From Selaginella moellendorffii (Eukaryota; Streptophyta; Lycopodiopsida; Selaginellales; Selaginellaceae), in NCBI RefSeq assembly GCF_000143415.4, contig NW_003314352.1:1-64000 (forward strand): a stretch of DNA of 64,000 nt. Reading direction: 5' to 3'. A program made the translations under genes and the position numbers. Numbering within the stretch: position 1 is the first letter of the stretch; every line of letters begins with the position of its first letter. The notes under the pieces were generated by a model, which had not been told where the DNA came from, ran no database searches, and saw nothing but the letters and a program-made list of their open reading frames with translations. Shown here piece by piece: positions 1 through 10,160 of this stretch.

Positions 1-1880
1 AGCTAGGCTGCTGGACTGACGCTTTCATATGAGACGGAAGAATGCCTCTCAAGGATTGTGGCGAAAAATGAGGAGGATAAGGTGATGACTGGAAAGAAGT
101 TCTGAGAACTGACGAAAGTGGAGTCGTAAAAGTCGTCAAATGTGGATGGCTTAAACTTTCTCTCGATGATAACACAGGTGACTTTGGAGGAGATTCAGCT
201 GGCTTTGACACCTTTATATGTTTGTCAGACTTGGATGACTTGGGAAAGAATGACTTGAGGTGAAATGGAAGCAGCTTTAAAGGGTTGAAAAACCGCTTTC
301 CTTCTTTAGTTTTTGAGTTGTCTGTAGGAGGAATTGGCGGTGAAGAAGGTTTAGATTCTGGCAGCTGAGGGGAAAGAGGACTGGGTGGTCTACGTGGACT
401 TTTTGGAGTTGCAGGACTAAGAGGACGAACGAAGGGTGGTGGTGACACCGAGCGTTGGAATTGGGATGGGAGAGTCATTGTCCTGTGTAGACCTGTTATG
501 CTTCTGAGAATACTAACCTGGGAATGGCCACCTCGGTAGTATATCTGAGGGTTCACAGGAAAGGAGTACCGCGGAGCTTCAGCGCGTATCTGTATGAACT
601 GCACTCAGAAACCAGCAAATGGTGATACGATCCTACCCTGGCATGTCGCTCGTTTATTGCCTCAAGGGCCAGCCTTAGCTTGCGATGCAGAGACTTGCGA
701 GAATCTTCAGAGAGCTGTAGAACAGAAACATTGCAGTTAAAAGCGGTCAATAGCAATGCAAGATCAGAAATTGTTACATCTTCAAGACCTTGCCCTTGCA
801 GATAGTTTGCTCTCTTTTGCAAGAGTTCAACGGCATCCCTGGTCAATCGAGTTTCCTTTTGTAGCTTTAAAAGGACATCCCCCGCATTTCCTGCAATGAC
901 TTTGTTACTTATGTACGTCCAACCCAGCTGCATATCAAACCCTTGGAGTTTAAGATGTCCCGGAGAATCTGTACTTTCCACAAATCTTTTTCTTTTATAT
1001 CTGCCTCGGCACACTGTCCATCTACTTTTTTGAGCAACGCTTCCTTCTCCACGTACGTTTTAGCCAATTCCGTCTGTTACCTACATTAGAATGGAAGTTT
1101 CAATAGCAAGTTCGCCAGTGGAAAGAAAAAAACGAGAAGAGAAAAAGAAACTTCACCTTCACAGATTGCGCTTCAAGGCTTTTGATAGATTCAAGTTCTG
1201 TCTTATCATTGGGAGACTTGGCCAAAAGATGTCTTAACTCGCCAGCTCTAGCCCACGTTTTGTTGAGATAGCCTTCAAAAAAGATAAAATAAATAAACGA
1301 AGCAATAGCCGGGGTGATGCAAAAAAGATTTGCTGTACGAAAAAGAACTTCTGGAGGATCTGATGCATCTTCCAGTCTCCGTATCGCACTTCTCTACAAG
1401 AAGTGCAGTACGGAAATTAGAATTTTACACAAAAGAAAAAAAAACAAAGGTACAAACCAGTGATTCAGAAGATGATGTCGAAAGAAAATACTGGTCATGA
1501 TTCCCAAAGGCAGCATATTCCGGACCGAGCTTTACAACGAGCTTGTGCTTTCGGGAGGCATCACCAGGAACTTCCTCGACTTGACATCCTTCGAGAGCAA
1601 TGACTCCCAAAGGAGAGCTTCTGTCAAGCTGAAACCATCGCAATCATAATTGGAGGTCGAAAAATAAGGTAAGAACAAACAATACCTCATTCTTGAAAGA
1701 GAAGAGAAACGATCCCTGTAAAAGGAAAAATCGTCTCTCCCAAACCCGCGCGTCCTCCTTGTAGACGTCCAAATGCCCCGTCCAGTCGGGCTGCGACCAC
1801 AATAGGGCCTGGAAATCACACCAGGAAAGAAATGTGGCTTCCACAAACACCAGCAGGTCCTCACTCACCTCCGACTCCAT
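1..1880 (-). CDS. PH-domain, coiled-coil, proline-rich protein (partial, multi-exon)
   Basis: This gene runs off the left edge of the window. Exon 1 (1686-1880, 65 codons from an ATG) and exon 2 (1458-1628, 57 codons) encode a pleckstrin-homology domain. The signature is GHLDVYKEDARVWERRFFLL, then a second half containing HKLVVKLGPEYAAFG. Downstream exons around 1150-1420 and 640-1010 encode a helical, charged stretch with KTRL and LEAINERHA segments. The most 3' part (1-605) reads without stops as a proline/serine/lysine-rich tail with repeated SPP and PKSP motifs. Such PH plus coiled-coil proteins usually bind phosphoinositides at membranes; this member's role is unknown. The exact splice sites between 1040 and 1420 are uncertain. 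The start is only 50 bp from the divergent PPR start at 1931, so an upstream exon cannot be excluded. Confidence 0.6.
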
Positions 1881-1930
1881 CCGCCGTGAACCATCACAGG
1901 CCGGCGCCCAGCTCCACTCGATCTAGGGCC

Positions 1931-4447
1931 ATGGCGTTCGCTCCACGCGATCATAGAACCCTAGCCCAGAGATCCATTGAGCGGCAAAATGAGCGCATAT
2001 TCTTATTCCCTAAATTCTATCCTAACGGCAAATTTCTAGGGCTCCTGGGCGATGGCATGAAACGCAGCCTGGCGCCGGCTAAGGTAAGAAGATTCCAGCT
2101 CAAGGAGGAGAAGGCAGGATCTCGTTTTGATTCTAGCGGCCACTACCGGGATGCCCTTCGCCAATGCCAGGATCTCGAAAGTGTGAGGCAAATCCACGAT
2201 CGCATCTCTGGCGCTGCTAGTGCCAATGTCTTCCTGGGGAATGAGATCGTCAGGGCCTATGGAAAATGCGGCAGTGTGGCCAGCGCCCGGGTGGCATTCG
2301 ATGCGATCGCGAGGAAGAACGACTACTCTTGGGGTAGCATGCTTACCGCATATGCTCAGAACGGGCATTACAGGGCCGCCTTGGATCTCTACAAGAGGAT
2401 GGATCTCCAGCCAAATCCCGTGGTCTATACCACCGTTCTGGGCGCCTGTGCCAGCATCGAAGCTCTCGAGGAGGGAAAAGCGATCCACTCTCGGATTTCT
2501 GGGACGAAAGGCTTGAAGCTGGACGTGATCTTGGAGAACTCCTTGCTCACCATGTACGCGAAATGTGGGAGCTTGGAGGATGCCAAGCGCTTGTTCGAGA
2601 GAATGTCTGGGAGGAGGAGCGTTTCTTCGTGGAACGCCATGATTGCGGCATACGCTCAAAGCGGGCACTTTGAGGAGGCCATTCGACTCTACGAGGACAT
2701 GGACGTGGAGCCGAGCGTCCGGACTTTCACCTCGGTGCTGAGCGCCTGCTCCAACTTGGGTCTGCTGGATCAAGGTAGAAAAATCCATGCTTTGATTTCT
2801 TCCCGTGGCACGGAGCTTGATCTTTCCTTGCAGAATGCTTTGCTGACGATGTACGCTCGCTGCAAGTGCTTGGACGACGCTGCGAAGATCTTCCAAAGGC
2901 TTCCCAGGCGAGACGTTGTTTCCTGGAGCGCGATGATAGCAGCGTTTGCAGAGACCGACCTCTTTGACGAGGCGATAGAGTTCTACTCGAAGATGCAGCT
3001 GGAAGGAGTCCGTCCAAACTACTACACCTTCGCCAGCGTTTTGCTCGCTTGTGCAAGTGTGGGAGATCTCCGAGCGGGAAGAGCTGTCCACGACCAGATC
3101 CTCGGAAATGGTTACAAGATCACTCTCGTCAATGGGACAGCACTGGTGGACTTGTACACGAGCTACGGCAGCCTTGACGAAGCAAGGAGCTTGTTTGATC
3201 AGATAGAGAACAGGGACGAGGGACTTTGGACAGTTTTGATCGGAGGATACTCGAAACAAGGCCACAGAACTGGAGTGTTGGAACTCTACCGAGAGATGAA
3301 GAACACCACCAAAGTTCCAGCGACCAAGATCATTTACAGCTGCGTCATCTCGGCCTGCGCGAGCCTGGGGGCCTTTGCTGATGCCAGGCAAGCTCACAGC
3401 GACATAGAAGCCGATGGAATGATCTCGGACTTCGTCTTGGCAACATCGCTCGTCAACATGTACAGCCGCTGGGGAAATCTGGAGAGCGCCAGGCAAGTCT
3501 TTGACAAGATGAGCTCGAGAGACACTCTAGCCTGGACGACTTTGATTGCAGGCTATGCGAAGCACGGTGAGCACGGACTGGCTCTCGGGCTTTACAAAGA
3601 GATGGAGCTCGAAGGCGCCGAGCCGAGCGAGCTAACTTTCATGGTGGTTCTCTACGCCTGCAGCCACGCCGGCCTCCAAGAACAAGGCAAGCAGCTCTTC
3701 ATTTCGATCCAGAGCGACTACGCCATGCATCCAAACATCGCCCACTACAGCTGCATCATCGATCTCCTCAGCCGCGCTGGACGACTCAGCGACGCGGAGG
3801 AGCTCATCAACGCAATGCCGGTGGAACCAAACGACGTGACCTGGAGCTCGCTGCTGGGGGCGTCCAGGATCCACAAAGATGTCAAGCGAGCAACTCACGC
3901 AGCCGGACAGATAACTAAGCTCGATCCAGTCGATCCCGCGAGCTACGTCCTCCTCTCCAACGTTCACGCGGTCACTGGGAACTTAGCCGGCATGGCGAGC
4001 GTGAGGAACACCATGGTGGCCAGGGGCGTGAAGAAGCGCCGGGGCAGCAGCTGGATCGAGGTGGCGGACCAGATCCACGAGTTTAACGTTGGGGACAATT
4101 CTCATCCGCGGTTCCAAGAGATCTTCGCCGAGCTCCAGCGATTGTCTCCCAAGATCAAGGAAGCCGGCTACGTTCCAGAGAGCGAGGAAGTTCTTCACGA
4201 CGTCGGGGAGAAGGAGAAGGAGCTGCTACTCCGGCTCCACAGCGAGAAGCTCGCCATCGCGTTTGGGTTGATCGCTACTGCTCCAGGGACGACGCTCCGG
4301 ATCTTCAACACGCTGAGGATCTGCCACGACTGCCACTCGGCCGTGAAGTTCATCTCGGCGATTGCGCGGCGAGAGATCATCGTCAGGGATAGCAGCCGGT
4401 TCCACAAGTTTCGCGATGGCCAGTGTTCTTGTGGAGACTACTGGTAA
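1931..4447 (+). CDS. DYW-class pentatricopeptide repeat protein (organelle RNA editing factor)
   Basis: This is an intronless 838-codon PLS-class PPR protein, complete to the C-terminal DYW tripeptide. PPR repeats fill residues of about 55-635, with repeated cores such as NALLTMYARC and WSAMIAAFAE. The E and E+ motifs follow at about 636-735 (VTWSSLLGASRIHKD, GSSWIEVADQIHEFNVGD). The DYW deaminase region carries the zinc/catalytic HSE near residue 770 and CHDCHS near 798. DYW proteins convert C to U in specific chloroplast or mitochondrial transcripts, with the PPR array choosing the site. The ATG at 1931 is preferred over an in-frame ATG at 1832. The upstream one would overlap exon 1 of the divergent PH gene and adds a low-complexity leader. 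All catalytic residues visible to me are intact, so it is probably functional. The edited site cannot be read here. Confidence 0.93.
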   Translation: MAFAPRDHRTLAQRSIERQNERIFLFPKFYPNGKFLGLLGDGMKRSLAPAKVRRFQLKEEKAGSRFDSSGHYRDALRQCQDLESVRQIHDRISGAASANVFLGNEIVRAYGKCGSVASARVAFDAIARKNDYSWGSMLTAYAQNGHYRAALDLYKRMDLQPNPVVYTTVLGACASIEALEEGKAIHSRISGTKGLKLDVILENSLLTMYAKCGSLEDAKRLFERMSGRRSVSSWNAMIAAYAQSGHFEEAIRLYEDMDVEPSVRTFTSVLSACSNLGLLDQGRKIHALISSRGTELDLSLQNALLTMYARCKCLDDAAKIFQRLPRRDVVSWSAMIAAFAETDLFDEAIEFYSKMQLEGVRPNYYTFASVLLACASVGDLRAGRAVHDQILGNGYKITLVNGTALVDLYTSYGSLDEARSLFDQIENRDEGLWTVLIGGYSKQGHRTGVLELYREMKNTTKVPATKIIYSCVISACASLGAFADARQAHSDIEADGMISDFVLATSLVNMYSRWGNLESARQVFDKMSSRDTLAWTTLIAGYAKHGEHGLALGLYKEMELEGAEPSELTFMVVLYACSHAGLQEQGKQLFISIQSDYAMHPNIAHYSCIIDLLSRAGRLSDAEELINAMPVEPNDVTWSSLLGASRIHKDVKRATHAAGQITKLDPVDPASYVLLSNVHAVTGNLAGMASVRNTMVARGVKKRRGSSWIEVADQIHEFNVGDNSHPRFQEIFAELQRLSPKIKEAGYVPESEEVLHDVGEKEKELLLRLHSEKLAIAFGLIATAPGTTLRIFNTLRICHDCHSAVKFISAIARREIIVRDSSRFHKFRDGQCSCGDYW

Positions 4448-4489
4448 TGGATGATGCTATGATCAGTGTCATGGATCATGCGTGAATTC

Positions 4490-6760
4490 TTAGACCGCGA
4501 AGATGCTAGAGAGGAGCGAGAACGGCGCTGGGTCGTGTGGATTCGCGCCAGCGGCGCCAGCGGCAATGCGTTTGCCGCGATCCACATCGGATTGGATCCG
4601 GCAAGCGCTAAGCACGGCCTTCCAAGTCATCGCCTCGGGCAAATGCGGCATCGCGTGGAGGAGCTCCTCCGCCTCGCTCAGCCGCCCCGCCCGCGCTAGA
4701 GCATCCACCACGCCATGGAGGAAATGGTTGAGGCTCTCCTCCTCTTTCTCCGATCCATCACCGTGGTCTCGAGCAATCGCCACGAATCGCTCGATGCCAA
4801 TCCCGCCATGGCTGCACGCGAACAGGATCGCCGCCAAGCTCGCCTCGTTGGGCGCAATCCCCTCGAGCTCCATCCCCCGGAAGAAATCCAGCGCGCCACC
4901 GCCAAGGCCGCTGCGCGCGTAGCCGGCGATCATCGCGTTCCAGAGCTCCAGATCGCGAAATGGGGCTTTCATCGCGTCGAAGAGCTCGCGCGCCTGGCGG
5001 ATATGCCCGGCCTGGGCATGCGCGGCCAAGACGGCCACATCGGCATCCACGTGGCGTTCGGGCATTTGCTCCAGCATCTGCTGCGCTTGGGCCACGTGGC
5101 CGCGCCAGCCGTACCATTGTATCATGGTGGTCCACGAGAGCACGTCATGTACGGGCATTTTCATAAAGAGCTCCTTTGCGTCCTCCAGATGCCCGGATTG
5201 GGTATATGCCGCTAGCAACGTACACCACGCAACCATGTCACGGTAAGGGAATCTCTCAAACAATATTTGGGCTTCTTTTGTTTCTTGGCCCCGAACTAAA
5301 GCCTCAAGCATGGCTGTCCAGGATACCAAATCGTGAAGGGGCATTTTTACAAACTGAGCCCTGGCAGCATCAAGATGGCTTTGCCGGGCATACGCAGCGA
5401 GCAATTGGGTCCAAAGCTCTAGAGATTTACCATTGTTATGATCAAAGATATCTTTAGCAGACTCAAGCTCTCCGCGCAAAATAAACTCTGTGAGTTGCAG
5501 CGTCCAAAACACCTCAAAACTAGAACTAAAACTTGGCTGTGTTAAAATATGCCCACCTTCGGCGTATGCGGCAGTGATAACATTCCACGTACTCGCGTCT
5601 ATGTACGGGATTGCCTTCAAGAATTTCTTCACCTCGTCCAGCTGACCCGTACGAGCATACGCCGCTAGCACCGGGAGCCACGCCGATGTGTCGTACATGG
5701 GCATCTGTGTCAAGTATCCACACGCATATTCCAGATACCCAGCACGGGCATATGCCGAGATCAGCGTTGCCCACGACAAGAGATCCCGGTGGAGCATATT
5801 CTTGAACATCGCGATAGTTACGTCAAGGTTCTTGCTTTGCGTGCTCGCCAAAAGAAGCGCATTAAGCGAGAATACGTTGTGCTGCGGCATTTTACCCAGC
5901 ATCGCAGCCGCGCGAGACAAATCGCCCCTGTGGATCGCCAGCGCCTGGATCGCGATCGCCCACGAGAACACGTCCCTGTGAGGCATCAAGTCGAAGCACT
6001 CAAGAACTCTCTCGTGGAATCCATTCTGCGCGTAGCAAGCCAGCATCGCGCCCCACAGCACGAGATCGCGATCATCCTTGGGGATTCCGGCAAACAGCGA
6101 TTCGCAATCGAGGATGTTCCCAGCCTCGCCGTGGATCTGGATCATCGCGGTGGCGGCAGCAACGTCGTGACAGGGCATTCTCGCGTAGAGCTCCTCGGCG
6201 CCGGCGAGAAGCCCGCTCTCGGCAAATGCCGCCACCAAGAAATTCCACGTGGCTGTGCTGCGACGTGGCAGCCTGTCAAACTGCCACTTGGCGCCAGCAA
6301 GGCGGCCATCCTTGGCATCCGCTTGGATCACCGCGTTCCACGACACAACGTCTCTGTACGGCATCATCTCCGCCACCTGGCGAGCTTCAGCAAGATGCCT
6401 TTCTTGGGCATATACCGAGAAGATACTAGTCCATGAAACAACGTCGCGCTTGGGCATGGAATCAAAGCAGGCCTTTGCCTCGCAAAGATGCCCGTTGTGA
6501 GAATATGCCTGGAGCATGATGTTCCACGAAAAGAGATTCCGGCGCTCGCTGGGAATCTCGTTAAATACCAGCTCTGCATCCTGGATGCTGCCACACTTGC
6601 CATACATTTCAATGAGGAGATTTGTGAGCCATCTATCTTCTTTGTAAACACTATTTAGAATAAAAGAGTGGAGCTCCCTGCCTTGGAGAAGGTCTCTTGT
6701 GTTGCCACAGAGCTTGAGAAGCCGAGAGATCTCCTTGTCAGATAATAGAACGCATCGCAT
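4490..6760 (-). CDS. PLS-class PPR protein rich in S-type repeats, C-terminus truncated in the E motif
   Basis: This 756-codon ORF consists of a chain of about 31-residue S-type PPR motifs, with repeated cores such as DVVSWTSIFSVYAQ and DVVSWNAVIQADAK. It begins at an ATG followed by a conserved-looking LLKLCGNTRDLLQGRELH. It ends at the start of the E region (MTWKAVLSACRIQSD, then PAPFSLLSSIFAV and stop), so it lacks E+ and DYW domains. Such proteins bind organelle RNA and, if they support editing, need a DYW partner in trans. The gene is convergent with the DYW gene, with 42 bp between stops. Residues near 402-428 interrupt the repeat phasing with 27 unrelated residues, possibly an unspliced intron (see 5488-5556). 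It was probably truncated from an E/DYW ancestor. Confidence 0.85.
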   Translation of the reverse strand: MRCVLLSDKEISRLLKLCGNTRDLLQGRELHSFILNSVYKEDRWLTNLLIEMYGKCGSIQDAELVFNEIPSERRNLFSWNIMLQAYSHNGHLCEAKACFDSMPKRDVVSWTSIFSVYAQERHLAEARQVAEMMPYRDVVSWNAVIQADAKDGRLAGAKWQFDRLPRRSTATWNFLVAAFAESGLLAGAEELYARMPCHDVAAATAMIQIHGEAGNILDCESLFAGIPKDDRDLVLWGAMLACYAQNGFHERVLECFDLMPHRDVFSWAIAIQALAIHRGDLSRAAAMLGKMPQHNVFSLNALLLASTQSKNLDVTIAMFKNMLHRDLLSWATLISAYARAGYLEYACGYLTQMPMYDTSAWLPVLAAYARTGQLDEVKKFLKAIPYIDASTWNVITAAYAEGGHILTQPSFSSSFEVFWTLQLTEFILRGELESAKDIFDHNNGKSLELWTQLLAAYARQSHLDAARAQFVKMPLHDLVSWTAMLEALVRGQETKEAQILFERFPYRDMVAWCTLLAAYTQSGHLEDAKELFMKMPVHDVLSWTTMIQWYGWRGHVAQAQQMLEQMPERHVDADVAVLAAHAQAGHIRQARELFDAMKAPFRDLELWNAMIAGYARSGLGGGALDFFRGMELEGIAPNEASLAAILFACSHGGIGIERFVAIARDHGDGSEKEEESLNHFLHGVVDALARAGRLSEAEELLHAMPHLPEAMTWKAVLSACRIQSDVDRGKRIAAGAAGANPHDPAPFSLLSSIFAV
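5488..5556 (-). other. Possible 69-nt in-frame intron inside the PPR gene
   Basis: On the minus strand this stretch begins GTGGGC and ends CTCACAG. It is 69 nt long and has no stop, so it can be read through. Its translation breaks a PPR repeat between AAYAE and the next helix ELESAKDIFD. Removing it leaves a slightly long repeat rather than a perfect one, so it may be an intron, a retained insertion or simply divergent sequence. Confidence 0.35.
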
Positions 6761-6972
6761 AATTTTGGAAGGTCATGACCAGCAATAATATCGAGGCTCT
6801 ATATACAAAATGTTATTACGCGTCGTCGTTAGGCTCGTTGTTGGGCTCATCGTTGTTAGGCTCGTCGTTGTTAGGCAAGCAGCGTTTTTGCATGACGTTG
6901 ATGCATGCCACAGGTTGATCGTCTTTTTTTTCTGTAAGAATCGCAAAGCTGGTAAGAGGACGAAGAAACTAC

Positions 6973-8896
6973 TTAGAGAAGAAGCGTTTCACCTTCATCG
7001 TCAAGAGACTTCTTCTTTTGAGGCTGCAGTAAAGCCAAAACTTCGTCTTTAACCTGGATATAAGCTTAGTGTTAGAATCAAAAGAAAGGAGAACGCATTC
7101 GCTTTTACCTTCCAGTGATTGTCAGTGTAAGTGGAGATTTCGCGTACTTTCGATGTCAACGTTGATTTTGGAATACCTGGAAATCTTTGCGAGAGAGACT
7201 CCACAATCTTTTTCATTCCCAATGTCGAGGACTCTCGCAGGAATCGCACCTACACAGACGAGAAAAAAAAAAGAATCAGTGTCAAGGTCCACAAGGGAAT
7301 GCAACTTACAATCTCAGGCAGCGCCGAATCGGCTAATTCTCTCTTCCTTCGCCTCCTGACGCCAGTGATTGGTGTCTTCACTTCCTGGGGGTAGGCTTCG
7401 TACTCCTCAGTAACAGGCTCGATGGATATATCTTCGGCTAGAACTCGTATCTCTAGCGCTTTAAGACACGAATCCCGATAAGGAGAAACGCTGTCGGAGT
7501 CCTGGCTGGTTGGGTTCGCAGTGAAGTTCCGCAGCACAAACGGACAATTGTGCTTGAGAGCGCGCTCGGCAACGCTGTCGAGAATGTTCTTGACATTTTC
7601 AGTGTTTGGGGCCTGACTCGACGAGCAGCTGTTTTGATTTTCACAGGTGTCCATGTCCACTCCCTGCTAACAAAAAAAAGTTCACAGTATTTGTAGTGAA
7701 GAAAGTAAAAGGGGCACCTCATCTGCCGAGAAGTAGCCATCTGGAACGACAAAGTCATCTGCGCTGTCATCATCGTCCACCTTCTCTTCTTCCTCAGGTT
7801 CATCTAAGTCAGAAAGGTTCTCTCCAGGCTCCTCCTAGATACATAAGATACGCTCAGTGATCTGTTAGTACCAGCACAAGGCGAGCTACCTCTTCCCATT
7901 CATCGTCGCTATCAACAGTGTAGTCAAGTGATGGTTCTTTCCTCAATGGATGACGAGGGCCGATAACATTGCTGCGCAAGACGATCAACAACTAAGCTAC
8001 ATTCAACAAACTGAAGCTCCAAACCTCTTTTTGGAATGTGTCCCATAGTATGCCGGTCTGAAACACTTGTGAAATTGCAGAAGCTTCATGCAAGGCGTCC
8101 CACTGGGTAATGCTGTAGGACTGATCTCGTTAGAAACGTCGACATCTCGCTGGAGCTTTGGCTGCTTGAGCACGTCCACCTTTGGTTCTCTCCTCAAACC
8201 CCAAGTCACAAATTTTTTCTGGCGTCGGGAGGTTCTCCACTCATCGAAGTGTCTCCTACAGCAACAGAAGTCGCAAAACAAGTCAGAAGACCATGCAAAA
8301 CAGATTAATATCACCTGAAAACCTCCACTTCGTTCGTTTCCGTATGAATCGTAGCAAGAACTCGATCCATGGCAGACATTACGACATTTTCCTTGGGAGC
8401 CTCCTTCACGGGACTCCTCTCCAATGGCGCTGGAGGTTTCTCTTTAACAAAAAGCTTGTTCATGATCCCAGCTTGTTTTTGGATGACAGCATTTCTTTTC
8501 CTCTCGGCTTCTTCTTTGGCTAAGCGTTTTTTTTCTTTCTGCGCTTCCTTCTCCTGATCCATCAAAGGGCAAAGGTAGGATAGATAGACAAAACACAAAA
8601 GTCCTTACGTGCTTGAGAGCCTCTCTTTCAGCCCTAGCTTGCTCTTTCTTCGCTAAGTTCTCAGCCCTTTTGGCTCGATGCTCTTCCCGTTCCCTTTCCT
8701 TTGCCTGCATTGCCATAGATCACACAAAACATTCGCCCACAAGGAAGAACAATACCAGTCGCTGTGCCTCTTTCAAAGCTTTTGCCTGCTGCTTATCCAT
8801 GACCTCCACTCTCTCCTCCTGGCATGGCACAAGCACATTAGATGAGGAGATCGCCCCGCATTTCCTATCGAGAGGAGAATCACGAGCACTCACCAT
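6973..8896 (-). CDS. FAS1: Chromatin assembly factor 1 large subunit (FAS1/p150 homologue)
   Basis: Ten exons fit GT-AG rules: 8894-8896, 8756-8818, 8609-8704, 8315-8553, 8025-8255, 7890-7971, 7718-7834, 7663-7310, 7249-7109 and 7053-6973. They total 1407 nt, or 468 aa. CAF-1 deposits H3-H4 onto newly replicated DNA in the nucleus. Visible landmarks are a Lys/Glu/Arg-rich KER segment (about residues 2-80), KLLQFHKCFRPAYYGTHSKK, the acidic DYTVDSDDEWEE block, then DDFVVPDGYFSADE and a C-terminal GIPKSTLTSKVREIS. These match plant FAS1 order. The predicted start is an ATG immediately followed by an intron, so the protein begins at the KER region. It lacks the longer N-terminus of Arabidopsis FAS1 (about 815 aa as I recall). 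Transcription probably starts in the short promoter shared with PSF3. Confidence 0.88.
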
Positions 8897-9004
8897 CGCG
8901 AATAGCGCAGCCCAGGCGCCCGGGAGACCCTAGCCCCAAAGCGCGCCAAATGGAAGCCCTAAATTCGAAGTACTAGGCGGGAGCTTGAAGACATTTGGGG
9001 CGTC
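8897..9004. promoter_or_regulatory. 108-bp bidirectional promoter with E2F-type site (FAS1/PSF3)
   Basis: Only 108 bp separate the FAS1 ATG (-) from the PSF3 ATG (+). On the minus strand, 8950-8941 reads TTTGGCGCGC, matching the plant E2F consensus TTTSSCGC. A weaker GGCGGGAG lies at 8976-8983. E2F sites are typical of S-phase genes, and both neighbours work during replication. The shared control is inferred. Confidence 0.6.
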
Positions 9005-10131
9005 ATGGCGAGCTACTTCGATCTGGATGATATCCTCGCGGAGGAAGAGGTGAGCTCGCTTGCGAAGATTGAGATCTAGATTCATCCCATCGTCTTGCAG
9101 CCTGTAGGAGTGCAGTTCCGCGTCGCGGCCGCTGGAGTAGGGATCCTAGATCCGAGCGCGGAAGAAAACCAGGTAAGTGATCGAATTCCTGTGCTTGAAA
9201 TTCTTTGTTCCTTCGCGAAGGTAGAGGTAGGATCCAAAGTCGAGCTTCCCTTTTGGCTGGCGCAGGAGCTTTGGTACAGCCAAGCCGTGTCGTTAAAACT
9301 CCCAAACTTCTACAATGAACGGTACGCTTGTTTACCTTGAGATGTTTCTTTCTTCCTCCTTGTGTTCTTGTTCTTCGCGTTCTTCGGATTCTTTTTTTTT
9401 CTTTGAGAACATGAGCGAGAATGCGATTCCTTTTTTTTTTTTCCTGTATAATTGTGTTGTCTTTTACCCCATACTGCTTTCTTCTTCTTCTTTTTAAACA
9501 TGATAGAGGAAGTAGAATGACATTCTTTTTCTTGTGTGTGTTTTCCTGTATAATTGTGTTGTCTTTTAGTTCTTTTATTTTTGCGTTCATCCTGGAGCTT
9601 TTGCGTTGATTATTTCTCGTCGTACTCCTTCCTAACATTTTGATTCCCACAGCATTCGAAAGGAAGTTAAAGCGGATCCCGGATGTGTCGATTTGCGAAG
9701 CAGGTGTCCTTACTTCTACGAGCTTGGCTGCAAGTTGGTCCCGCTGTAAGTAGGCTCCATCGCTCGCAAGCGGCAGAATGTGTCCTCATCGTCTCTTTTG
9801 TCAGCGCTCAAGATGCGACACTCGGTTCGTTCCTCATGTTTTCCCTCCGCGGCCGCTACAGGGATTTGCTGTGCAAATCACACACTGCCGCCGGTACTGT
9901 GACGCCCAAGTTCTTGGCGCGTCTCACGAGAGAAGAAACTCGACGTAAGCATAATTCGCTTTGTATATCACTCCCGAGTTTTCGTCGTTTTTCTTCTCTA
10001 CAGTGTTTGAGGCTGGCGCGGAGTCCATGAAAGCGTTTAGAAAGTGGCGGCTGGAGGGGACCCGGCTAGAGAAAGCTCCGGTTTTGGGAAAGAAGCGACG
10101 TCCTACCAGTGATACGCCGGAAAACACTTGA
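9005..10131 (+). CDS. PSF3: GINS complex subunit PSF3
   Basis: Six exons (9005-9049, 9101-9172, 9221-9321, 9653-9745, 9805-9944, 10004-10131) total 579 nt and give 192 aa. GINS (SLD5-PSF1-PSF2-PSF3) joins MCM2-7 and CDC45 as the replicative CMG helicase in the nucleus. PSF3 features are the start MASYFDLDDILAEEE, the B-domain segment GVGILDPS, then VGSKVELPFWLAQEL, CPYFYELGCKLVPL and LTREETRLFEAG. The tail is basic (VLGKKRRP). The length matches plant PSF3. All boundaries are GT-AG, and intron 3 (9322-9652) is unusually long and T-rich. It is divergent from FAS1, suggesting coordinated S-phase expression. No defects are seen. Confidence 0.93.
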
Positions 10132-10160
10132 GCACGAACCAGAACTTTTTCTCTCTCATG

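Noticed and set aside
2036-3496. 486-codon frame antisense to the DYW PPR gene
   Set aside because: It is the shadow of a strongly supported PPR coding frame and shows no domain of its own.
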